Positions 1 through 5,414 of a DNA stretch of 5,956 nt are shown piece by piece (within the stretch, counting starts at the first letter, position 1; each line of letters starts with the position of its first letter). Position numbers and translations under genes: made by a program. The notes under the pieces are model-generated. The model had not been told where the DNA came from and did not search any database. It saw nothing but the letters and a program-made list of their open reading frames with translations. The stretch is from Acidimicrobiia bacterium (lineage in GTDB: Bacteria > Actinomycetota > Acidimicrobiia > IMCC26256 > PALSA-555): assembly GCA_022865365.1 (NCBI GenBank), contig JALHSW010000172.1, positions 1 to 5,956 of the forward strand. Reading direction: 5' to 3'.

Positions 1-1
1 G

Positions 2-319
2 CTCGGCGGTGTCGTCTACACCCCAGGCGGCAGCGGGACCGCGCAGGAGATCTTCACCGACGCGGCGCAGAACGACTACACGCTCTACGGAGTGCGCAGC
101 CCGATGGTGTTCCTGGGTGCGGATCACTACGAGCGCGAGCATCCGGGGCTGGTCGCCGCCGTGCGTGACCTCGCGGAGCGGGGCGGCTGGGGCGATCTCG
201 TGCGCGTGGTCGACACCGGCGACGCCGCACTCGGCGCCATCCGTGAGCTCGTGCACCCCACGGTGGGGCCAGACGCCGAAGCTCCGCAACGGCGATGCTC
301 GCCCCTCCGCAAGCGCTGA
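2..319 (+). CDS. LOG-family Rossmann-fold protein, C-terminal part (5' truncated by window edge)
   Basis: Only the last 105 residues are present; the reading frame is open from the first bases of the window and stops with TGA at 317-319. The fragment carries PGGSGTAQE at visible residues 8-16, matching the PGGxGTxxE nucleotide-binding and active-site signature of the LOG / lysine-decarboxylase-like family. After it comes the usual hydrophobic strand (SPMVFLGADHY) and a C-terminal helix-strand-helix. Characterised members are phosphoribohydrolases that cut nucleoside 5'-monophosphates, releasing the base (cytokinin activation, or nucleotide turnover as in PpnN); the substrate here cannot be told. 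The spacing of the motif resembles the longer actinobacterial LOG proteins, but the N-terminus is missing. The enzyme is expected to be cytoplasmic. The RNB gene starts 17 nt after the stop, so the two are probably co-transcribed. Confidence 0.85.
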   Translation, partial: LGGVVYTPGGSGTAQEIFTDAAQNDYTLYGVRSPMVFLGADHYEREHPGLVAAVRDLAERGGWGDLVRVVDTGDAALGAIRELVHPTVGPDAEAPQRRCSPLRKR

Positions 320-336
320 CGACACAGGAGCCCTCG

Positions 337-1761
337 ATGCCCGCCCGCAAGGTTCGAGTCCCGCAATCGGATCCCGAGCTGGTGGCCGGGCTCGCGCGCA
401 TCCGCACCGAGCTCGAGATCCCCGAGCGCGTCCCCGCCGACGTCGTGGCGGCGGCGAGCGCAGCCGCCACGCGCCCGCGCGAGCTCGGTGCACGAATCGA
501 TCTCCGCGACGTCCCGTTCGTCACCATCGACCCCGTCGGGAGCCTCGACCTCGACCAGGCGTACGCCGCCGAGCGGCGCCGCGGGGGGACGCGGGTGCGC
601 TACGCGATCGCCGACGTGGCTGCGTTCGTGGTCGCCGACGACGCCGTTGACGTCGAGGCCCACCGGCGCGGCATGACCGTCTACCTCCCCGACGGACGTG
701 CACCCCTCTACCCCGAGGTCCTGGGTGAAGGAGCGGCGAGCCTGCTCCCGGACGGAGATCGGCCGGCTCTGTGCTGGACGATCGACCTCGATGACACCGG
801 GGCGCCGACCGGTTGGCGCCTCGAGCGGGCGACGGTGCGTAGCCGCCGGAAGATGACCTACGTCGAGGCCCAGGCCGAGATCGACGATGCCAGCGCGGCC
901 GAGCCGCTGGTGCTGCTGCGCGAGATCGGGCTGCTCCGACAGGCCCAGGAGCGGGCCCGTGGCGGTGTGAGCCTGCCGCTGCCGAGCCAGGAGGTGAAGG
1001 CCCATGGGGGCAGCTACGAGCTGGCGTATGACGTGCCGCTGGCGGTGGAGGGGTGGAACGCCCAGATCTCGCTGCTGGCCGGGATCTGCGCGGCCCACAC
1101 CATGATCGACGGTGGTGTGGGCATCTTGCGCACCCTCCCGCCACCCGACGACCGCTCCCTCGACCGGCTCCGCCGCGTCGCCCATGCGCTCGGGATCGAA
1201 TGGCCGGCGTCGAAGCGATACGCCGACGTGGTGCACGACCTCGTCCCCGGTGACCCGGAGGCCGAGGCCTTCGTGGAGCAGGCGGTCGAGACGCTGCGTG
1301 GCGCGGGCTACACGCTCGTCGACCCGGCCGCGACGACGCAGCCCGAGCACGGAGCGCTCGCGACGCCGTACGCGCACGTGACCGCCCCCTTGCGTCGGCT
1401 CGCCGACCGGTTCGCGAACGAGGTCGTCGTCGCGTTGTGCGCCGAGCGCGCGCCGGCACCCGAGGTTCGCGCCGCCCTCGACCCACTCCCCGATGTGATG
1501 CGCGACGCCGGCCGTCGCGCCGCCGCGGCCGAGCGCGCCGTCGTCGACCTGGCCGAGACACTCGTGTTGCGCGGGCGCGTCGGTGAGGTGTTCCCGGCAA
1601 CGGTGGTCGACCTCGACGGCGACCGCGCCACCGTGCTCGTACGCCATCCCGCGGTCGAGACGAACATCGACGCGAGCACGGTGCAGCTTGCCGACGAGAT
1701 CGAGGTGCGTCTCCGGGAGGTCGATCCCGCGCAGCGCCGGGTGACGTTCGAGCGGGCCTAG
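337..1761 (+). CDS. RNB-domain exoribonuclease (RNase II/R family), compact actinobacterial type
   Basis: A 474-residue protein. Start chosen at ATG 337 because AGGAG at 326-330 sits 6 nt upstream; an in-frame ATG at 295 lies inside the preceding gene and would add 14 residues. The RNB catalytic domain spans about residues 50-370. TIDPVGSLDLDQAY gives metal-site candidates D65, D71 and D73, with Q74 where E. coli RNase II has a fourth Asp (D210). YAHVTAPLRRLADRFANE (345-362) matches the conserved 'H-x-T-x-P-x-R-R' segment near the end of the RNB domain. A short S1/OB-like tail lies at about 413-473 (VGEVFPATVVDLDGDRATV). Known family members degrade single-stranded RNA 3' to 5' in the cytoplasm. 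At 474 residues it is well short of E. coli RNase II (about 640) and RNase R (about 810), and I see no N-terminal cold-shock domains. Whether it is fully active, given Q74, is uncertain. Confidence 0.9.
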   Translation: MPARKVRVPQSDPELVAGLARIRTELEIPERVPADVVAAASAAATRPRELGARIDLRDVPFVTIDPVGSLDLDQAYAAERRRGGTRVRYAIADVAAFVVADDAVDVEAHRRGMTVYLPDGRAPLYPEVLGEGAASLLPDGDRPALCWTIDLDDTGAPTGWRLERATVRSRRKMTYVEAQAEIDDASAAEPLVLLREIGLLRQAQERARGGVSLPLPSQEVKAHGGSYELAYDVPLAVEGWNAQISLLAGICAAHTMIDGGVGILRTLPPPDDRSLDRLRRVAHALGIEWPASKRYADVVHDLVPGDPEAEAFVEQAVETLRGAGYTLVDPAATTQPEHGALATPYAHVTAPLRRLADRFANEVVVALCAERAPAPEVRAALDPLPDVMRDAGRRAAAAERAVVDLAETLVLRGRVGEVFPATVVDLDGDRATVLVRHPAVETNIDASTVQLADEIEVRLREVDPAQRRVTFERA

Positions 1762-1915
1762 CCGGAGTTCCTCGAGACGTCCACCACCCGCGATGAGCGC
1801 TCCAGGCCGCGAGCACAACGCCGCGGACTTCAGTTCGGCTCTCGAACTGCCGATACGGACCCTGAGTTCCATGGGTTGCCCCGGCAACGCCACGAGGTGG
1901 AGACGTGCCGACGAC
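1762..1915 (+). other. Intergenic region upstream of tadE with two small inverted repeats
   Basis: The 154 nt between the RNB gene and the chosen tadE start contain two perfect inverted repeats. CAGTTCG (1831-1837) and CGAACTG (1843-1849) are separated by 5 nt. GTTGCC (1875-1880) and GGCAAC (1883-1888) are separated by 2 nt, which allows a 5-bp stem with a 4-nt loop. No T-tract follows either, so a classical intrinsic terminator is not supported. They could be a weak terminator for the RNB gene, an operator, or leader structure for tadE. An in-frame ATG at 1793 extends the tadE frame through this stretch, so part of it could be coding if that start is used. Confidence 0.35.
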
Positions 1916-2377
1916 ATGAGCAGGTTCGCGAGCAAGGCCCCCCGGGATCGGCATGAGGCCAGGCGGCGGGGTCCCGGAGAGCGCCGCGCTCCAAACGGGG
2001 AGCGGGGCAGCGCACTGGTCGAGTTCACGATCGTCCTCCCGATCCTGATCCTCCTGGTGTTCGGCGTCATCGAGTTCGGCCTCGCCTACGGCAACAAGAT
2101 CGCTCTGCGCCAAGGCGTTCGCGAGGCGGCCCGGCAGGGCGCGGTCGGAAACTTCGGTCCCGCCTTCTCGACCGGAGAGCCGTGCCACCTCACGGGAGTG
2201 ACCACCGCTTCGACCCACATCAAGAACCTGATGTGCCAGGCAAAGAACGACATCGGTCTCGGGCCTGTTCGCGCCCTTCCTCGGCGGGAGCGTCCTGCAG
2301 TCCAAGACCGCGATTCGCATCGAGGTGTCCGATCTCGTCGAGACGGGTGGCGAAGAGACGCCGCTCGAAGGAGGTGA
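1916..2377 (+). CDS. tadE: TadE-like pseudopilin of a Flp/Tad-type system, apparent frameshift in the C-terminal third
   Basis: The literal frame gives 153 residues. A basic N-terminus (1-30) is followed by GSALVEFTIVLP and a hydrophobic helix at about 37-55. G31 followed by Glu at +5 (E36) and Phe at +6 matches the type IV prepilin-peptidase motif known to be cut by TadV in TadE/TadF pseudopilins. ATG 1916 is preferred because it gives a normal short cytoplasmic leader; ATG 1871 and 1793 are possible, and none has a good Shine-Dalgarno (GAGGTGGAG at 1894-1902 is rather distant). After about residue 115 the frame turns into Arg-rich sequence with poor third-position GC, while the neighbouring frame becomes strongly coding to a stop at 2414. 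Removing one G from GGG 2261-2263 would restore a 165-residue protein. The gene may be a real mutant, a sequencing error, or recoded. The tadG start follows within 7 nt of the literal stop. TadE proteins are minor components of Flp pilus assembly. Confidence 0.75.
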   Translation: MSRFASKAPRDRHEARRRGPGERRAPNGERGSALVEFTIVLPILILLVFGVIEFGLAYGNKIALRQGVREAARQGAVGNFGPAFSTGEPCHLTGVTTASTHIKNLMCQAKNDIGLGPVRALPRRERPAVQDRDSHRGVRSRRDGWRRDAARRR

Positions 2378-2414
2378 CTGGGTGTGGTGCACCGTCTCGT
2401 CGTCCTCGCCCTAG
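2259..2414 (+). other. Out-of-frame natural C-terminus of the TadE-like protein
   Basis: Read in the frame starting at 2259, this segment encodes LFAPFLGGSV, then KTAIRIEVSD and a Trp/Cys-containing end (DWVWCTVSSSSP) before TAG 2412-2414. By hand count about 44 of 51 codons end in G or C, against roughly half in the frame continuous with the TadE N-terminus. This is the best evidence that the reading frame changed. The alternating strand-like pattern (AIRIEV) is typical of the outer beta part of TadE proteins. Its last 31 nt would overlap the start of tadG at 2384, a normal overlap within an operon. Confidence 0.65.
2368..2377 (+). promoter_or_regulatory. Strong Shine-Dalgarno of the TadG-like gene
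   Basis: AAGGAGGTGA is essentially a full complement of the 16S rRNA 3' end and lies 6 nt before GTG 2384. This fixes the tadG start and shows that tadG is translated from inside the tadE 3' end, so translational coupling is likely. Confidence 0.85.
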
Positions 2415-3871
2415 CCCGACTGACCCGCTCGCGCGATGACGAGCAGGGCGCCGTGCTCATCATCGTCACGATCGTGATGGTGACGCTGGTCGGTGTCGCT
2501 GCCCTCGTGATCGACATCGGCAACGCCAGCCAGCAGTCGCGACAGGCACAGGCTGCAGCTGACTCCGGCGCGCTCGCGGCGACGCAGAGGATCGAGGACT
2601 ACGGGGGAACCTTCACGGGCTCCTCCACCCAGTGGCAGGGCGTCGTCAACGACGTGAAGCTCTACGTTCAGAGCAACTTCGGCATCAGCTCCGCCAGCTG
2701 GCAAGGCTGCACGGACGCGCACGCGTTGACGTTCCGTCCCGATACGGGCGCCGCGAACGCGTGCATCTCGGCCGACATGGCCGCGTGGCCCGCAACGCTC
2801 GCGGGTGAGACCTCACGTACGAACCGCATACGTGTGCGCCTCCCCGACAAGTTGGTCGCGACCGGGTTCGGAAAGGTCCTCGACGTGGATTCGCTGAGTG
2901 TGGGCGCCGTGGCGACGGCCGCCGTCACCAGGGCGACCACGAGGGTCACGACGCGCGAGGTGGAGCACCAGGCGGGTGGGACGTGCGCCCTATGTGTCCT
3001 GAGCCCCACGGGCACCTCGCTCGACGGACAGAACGGGGACATCACGGTCACCGGCGGGGACGTCGTCGTCAACTCGCTCGCGAGCACCGCTGCGACGCTG
3101 AACCCGAATGGACGCATCCGTGCAATCCCCACTGAGCACATTCCTCACCCGGCCATCGGCGGACCGGGCTGCGAGCCAGGGTCGTGCAACTTCTCGGGGG
3201 ACGGGTACTCGCCCAATCCGAGCCACCTCGGCGAGGCGATGGACCCTCTCATCAACATGCCGCAGTGCGAGGACGAGCCGAGCTGCGCCTCGTTGACCCC
3301 GGAGAGTGGGAGCGGCGCGAACCTGAGCCCCGGGATCTACAACACCATCTCCGGCTCGCACACGCTGAGCGCCGAGATCTACGTCATCAAGAGCGGCATC
3401 ACCCTGAGCGGGAACGACTTCCTCACCGGGACCGGCGTGATGCTCTACTTCGCGTGCAGCTCCTACCCGACCCCATGTTCCCCCGGCCAAGCAGGGGCCG
3501 GGATCAAGGCGACCGGGAACGGGGCGATGCGGATCTTCCCGCCCACCGAGGGCGTCTACCAGGGTCTGAGCCTCTTCGCTGATCGCAACAACACCGCGAC
3601 GCTCACGTACCGCGGTAACGGTACGAACGAGAACGGTCTCACCAACGGGGGCGCCGGGACCTTCTACATGAAGTCGGGGACGCTCGACCTCCGGGGGAAC
3701 GGCTACACCTTGGCGAGCGAGATCATCGTCGGGTTCATGACCATGGAGGGCAACCCGTCGGGCGTGGCCATCGTGTACGACCAGGCACGCAACGTGCCGC
3801 TCACGCACGACGTCGAACACGAATCGACGACCCAGGCCACCTCGTACGACGCCGGTGGGCTCGTCGGCTGA
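2384..3871 (+). CDS. TadG-like pilus-assembly / surface protein with long beta-rich exterior
   Basis: A 495-residue protein starting at GTG 2384, set by the strong Shine-Dalgarno at 2368-2377. A short basic N-terminus leads to GAVLIIVTIVMVTLVGVAAL and VIDIGN, a single membrane helix at about 22-45. Then comes QSRQAQAAADSGALAATQ (51-68), the hallmark of the Flp pilus-assembly TadE/G-like N-terminal domain. There is no Glu at +5 after G22, so prepilin cleavage is not expected. Residues 200-495 are Gly/Asn/Thr-rich and beta-patterned (GDITVTGGDVVVNS; SGITLSGNDFLTGTG; SGTLDLRGNGYTLASE), suggesting a beta-helix or similar repetitive fold. Ten cysteines (109, 127, 201, 204, 263, 268, 295, 301, 358, 365), all after the helix, could form disulfides outside the membrane. 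With tadE just upstream it is probably an envelope or pilus-associated protein, perhaps adhesive; that role is inferred. No other tad genes (ATPase, TadB/C, flp) are in the window. Confidence 0.82.
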   Translation: MVHRLVVLALARLTRSRDDEQGAVLIIVTIVMVTLVGVAALVIDIGNASQQSRQAQAAADSGALAATQRIEDYGGTFTGSSTQWQGVVNDVKLYVQSNFGISSASWQGCTDAHALTFRPDTGAANACISADMAAWPATLAGETSRTNRIRVRLPDKLVATGFGKVLDVDSLSVGAVATAAVTRATTRVTTREVEHQAGGTCALCVLSPTGTSLDGQNGDITVTGGDVVVNSLASTAATLNPNGRIRAIPTEHIPHPAIGGPGCEPGSCNFSGDGYSPNPSHLGEAMDPLINMPQCEDEPSCASLTPESGSGANLSPGIYNTISGSHTLSAEIYVIKSGITLSGNDFLTGTGVMLYFACSSYPTPCSPGQAGAGIKATGNGAMRIFPPTEGVYQGLSLFADRNNTATLTYRGNGTNENGLTNGGAGTFYMKSGTLDLRGNGYTLASEIIVGFMTMEGNPSGVAIVYDQARNVPLTHDVEHESTTQATSYDAGGLVG

Positions 3872-3888
3872 GCGCTCGTCGGCTGAGC
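3859..3888 (+). repeat. 15-bp tandem duplication across the tadG stop codon
   Basis: GCTCGTCGGCTGAGC occurs twice head to tail (3859-3873 and 3874-3888). The first copy contains the tadG stop TGA (3869-3871). The unit is 15 nt, so the second copy repeats the same codons and stop after the real stop. It looks like a recent slippage duplication with no effect on the protein. Confidence 0.8.
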
Positions 3889-3917
3889 GCCGGAACGTCG
3901 CCGATCCGAGAGATCTG

Positions 3918-3967
3918 TGGTCGGGCTGCCGGGACTCGAACCCGGGACCTTCGGTCCCCCAGACCGC
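3918..3967 (-). other. 3' part of a tRNA-Pro(GGG) without its 5' half; candidate attachment-site remnant
   Basis: Read on the minus strand from 3967 to 3918, the segment gives, in order: an anticodon arm (GCGGT, loop CTGGGGG, ACCGA, with the outermost pair mismatched), a 5-nt variable loop AGGTC, a perfect T-arm (CCGGG TTCGAGT CCCGG), the acceptor 3' strand CAGCCCG, discriminator A and CCA. The anticodon is GGG; a C1-G72 pair with A73 is characteristic of bacterial tRNA-Pro. The 5' partner CGGGCTG and a D-arm are not found on the upstream side (plus strand above 3967), where similarity to a tRNA stops abruptly. A tRNA truncated this way is what tyrosine-recombinase integration leaves at the far end of an element. 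By the usual geometry the element side would be to the right of 3967 and the chromosomal flank to the left. Confidence 0.7.
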
Positions 3968-4102
3968 GGCCGTTCATGGCAGCGCGTGTCGCTCAGTAGC
4001 CAGTCGTGGACGTTCATGCAGGTCGGACAACGGTTCTTGTGGCAACGCGTGCACGTCAGGCGCGGCACGCGCGGTCCTGATGAGGGGCGTTCGCGCGACA
4101 AC

Positions 4103-4122
4103 TGCTGGCAAATTGCTGGCAA
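4103..4122 (+). repeat. Paired direct repeat TGCTGGCAA, possible integrase arm-type sites
   Basis: TGCTGGCAA occurs at 4103-4111 and again at 4114-4122, an 11-bp period, roughly one helical turn. It lies about 135 bp from the tRNA fragment, a distance at which arm-type sites of tyrosine integrases occur in attP regions. The arm-site reading is inference; the repeat itself is seen directly. Confidence 0.4.
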
Positions 4123-4143
4123 GGTTCGGGGCCGCTGACCGCT

Positions 4144-4202
4144 TCGCCCTGGTGCTCGCGGTGCTGCTCGACCAGCCGGGGTCGCGGAACTAGCCGGTGA
4201 AG
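4144..4202 (-). repeat. Array repeat copy A, following the beta-propeller gene
   Basis: This is 59 bp matching 5356-5414 (copy B) at 55 positions by hand alignment. It starts in the last codons of the 4190-5218 gene (the shared -FTG-stop) and continues into the 3' flank. Toward lower coordinates similarity fades near 4143, so the distal part shared by copies B and C, including the -10-like element, is missing here. CTGGT and ACCAG, separated by 17 nt, form an inverted repeat present in all three copies. Confidence 0.85.
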
Positions 4203-5218
4203 CGGATCACAACCTCGACCGGTGCGGGCGCCGCCGGGCAGGTGCCCTGGATGGCGAGACGCTCGACCGAGCCCTGCGCGTCGCCTGAGAGCTCGGTGAC
4301 CTTCGTTGGGGTACCGCTGCTCGGATCGAGCGTGTAGAGCGCCTCCGGTGTCTCCCCCACGCCCGCGAGGAAGTAGAGGTTCCGCGACGTGCGGTCGAAC
4401 TCGATGCCGAACGGTCCAGGTGGGGGGTCAGAGCCGATCAGCGGTCCCTGCGTGGCCGCCCCGGTCGACTGGCTCACGGTGACGAGGAAGAGTTGCTGGG
4501 TCGTCTCGTTGCGGGAGACGAGCGTCCACATCGTCGTGCCGCAGTCGGCGGTCATGGTCAAGAGCGGTTTGTCGGCGAAGGGACCTGTCGCTGTTCCGAC
4601 GGGACCGACCAGCGTTGCGACTCGGGTCGCCACGTTGACGTCGTAGATGCAGAACGCGGGACCGCAACCGAGGATCTCGTTCGTGGCGATGGTCGCGTAG
4701 ACGCGTCCGTCGCCGCCGGTGGCGATGCCGGCATCACTCGTCCCGAAGATCGTCGAGTAGGTGAAGTTCCCGGTGATCGTGCCGAGGTCGGTCGGGGCGC
4801 CGGTGGTGAGGTCGAACTGCACGAGGTGCACGTTGAGGGCCCCGTTGTCGTTGTTGCCGTCCCCGATGATGCCGTAGAGACCGCTGTCGGGCCCGAAGGT
4901 CAGGTCGGCCACGCACGCCAGGCTCGAAGCGGCGGCGGGGAGCGCGGTGACGACCCCGTCGGCGAGCCCGACGGTCGCGAGGCGGCAGGTCTCGCTGTTG
5001 TTGATGATCGTGTAGGCGACGGAGCCTGCCTGGGCCTGCACGCCGGCAGCCGAAGCCGCGGGCTCCGACGCCGGCTGCGAGCTCGGCGCGGTCGTCGTGG
5101 TGCTGTCGGCGCTCGGGTCGTCGGGCTCGGCCACGCCGATCCCGGTGCTCAGCACGATGAGCGCGGCTGCCGCCAAGGTGGCGATCCCCAGCCGGATCCC
5201 CGGAACTCTCGCACCCAT
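4190..5218 (-). CDS. Secreted beta-propeller-like protein ending in -FTG
   Basis: A 342-residue protein. The start is ATG 5218-5216 because GAGGGG (5231-5226) lies 7 nt upstream; an ATG at 5233 would add five residues but has no such site. A signal peptide is clear: Arg residues near the N-terminus, hydrophobic IATLAAAALIVLS, and likely cleavage after A30 (GVA-EP). A Ser/Thr/Pro/Ala linker (about 31-65) follows. Residues 66-328 contain several blade-like units with an aromatic strand and a later turn of the form LxxFDLTTG (LYGIIGD/LVQFDLTTG; VYATIAT/IYDVNVAT; MWTLVSR/LFLVTVSQSTG; LYFLAGV/LYTLDPSSG), as in YVTN/DUF4394-type propellers. Six cysteines (78, 102, 185, 190, 226, 327) fit an exported protein. 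The C-terminus is EVVIRFTG, with no membrane helix after it. Function unknown; probably extracellular binding or envelope-associated. Its stop lies inside repeat copy A. Confidence 0.8.
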   Translation of the reverse strand: MGARVPGIRLGIATLAAAALIVLSTGIGVAEPDDPSADSTTTTAPSSQPASEPAASAAGVQAQAGSVAYTIINNSETCRLATVGLADGVVTALPAAASSLACVADLTFGPDSGLYGIIGDGNNDNGALNVHLVQFDLTTGAPTDLGTITGNFTYSTIFGTSDAGIATGGDGRVYATIATNEILGCGPAFCIYDVNVATRVATLVGPVGTATGPFADKPLLTMTADCGTTMWTLVSRNETTQQLFLVTVSQSTGAATQGPLIGSDPPPGPFGIEFDRTSRNLYFLAGVGETPEALYTLDPSSGTPTKVTELSGDAQGSVERLAIQGTCPAAPAPVEVVIRFTG

Positions 5219-5401
5219 CGCTTGACCCCTCATGCTGGCAATCGAACGGATCTGTTGCCGCCCGGTGAGAAACCGACCTTAGCAACTACGCCGGTGGCGA
5301 AGCCGCTTCACGGCCGACGCCATATGGAGAAGGACCCTAGGCGCGGACCGGCAGCTCGCCCTGGTGGTCGCGGTGCTGCTCGACCAGCCGGGGTCGCGGG
5401 G
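5219..5401 (-). other. Intergenic region between the two secreted-protein genes
   Basis: Reading the minus strand, it contains most of repeat copy B and then about 100 nt of unique leader before the propeller gene. A TAAGGT hexamer (5282-5277) could be a -10 element giving a leader of about 50 nt, but no convincing -35 was found. GAAGC-C-GCTTC (5299-5309) is a short palindrome of unknown role. Just after copy B an ATG (5325-5323) opens only a 14-codon frame (MASAVKRLRHRRSC), at the position where copy C is followed by a real gene. Confidence 0.45.
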
Positions 5402-5414
5402 TTAGCCGGTGAAG
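5330..5414 (-). repeat. Array repeat copy B, following the DUF5979-like gene
   Basis: This is the most complete copy. Positions 5330-5397 match 5886-5953 (copy C) at 64 of 68 positions, and 5356-5414 match copy A at 55 of 59. On the minus strand it begins with the shared -FTG-stop codons, runs through the CTGGT/ACCAG inverted repeat and ends with CGCGCCTAGGGTCCTT. In this copy ACCGGC (5410-5405, the Thr-Gly codons) can also pair with GCCGGT (5352-5347), which would enclose the whole repeat in one stem; copy C has a mismatch on the distal side of that stem. Confidence 0.9.

Larger units (their letters stand above)
3872..4189. other. Gene-free convergent gap between tadG and the secreted-protein array
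   Basis: The gap separates two convergent transcription units. It contains the second copy of the 15-bp duplication, a tRNA-Pro 3' fragment (3918-3967), a 9-bp direct repeat (4103-4122) and, at its right edge, most of the first array repeat. A 6-bp perfect stem with a TTC loop (GGGACC 3944-3949, GGTCCC 3953-3958) arises from the tRNA fragment and might act as a weak bidirectional terminator, although no T-tract follows. Open frames here are ordinary high-GC shadows or translations of the tRNA fragment. Confidence 0.6.

Noticed and set aside
1801..1915. Possible c-di-GMP or other riboswitch ahead of tadE, because of GGGTTGCC and nearby stems
   Set aside because: The conserved GCAAA-type segments and full helix arrangement are not present; only two simple inverted repeats can be supported.
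127..2392. Very long minus-strand open frames (647 and 623 codons) opposite the RNB and tadE genes
   Set aside because: They are Arg/Pro/Gly-rich shadows produced by high GC content; the plus-strand genes have clear family motifs and Shine-Dalgarno sites.
3944..3958. GGGACC-TTC-GGTCCC stem as a strong intrinsic terminator
   Set aside because: No T-tract follows on either strand, and the stem is explained by the anticodon arm and variable loop of the tRNA fragment.
3855..4193. Plus-strand open frames across the convergent gap, including one reading VGLPGLEPGTFGPPD
   Set aside because: That peptide is the translation of the antisense of the tRNA-Pro fragment, a well-known false protein pattern next to attachment sites.
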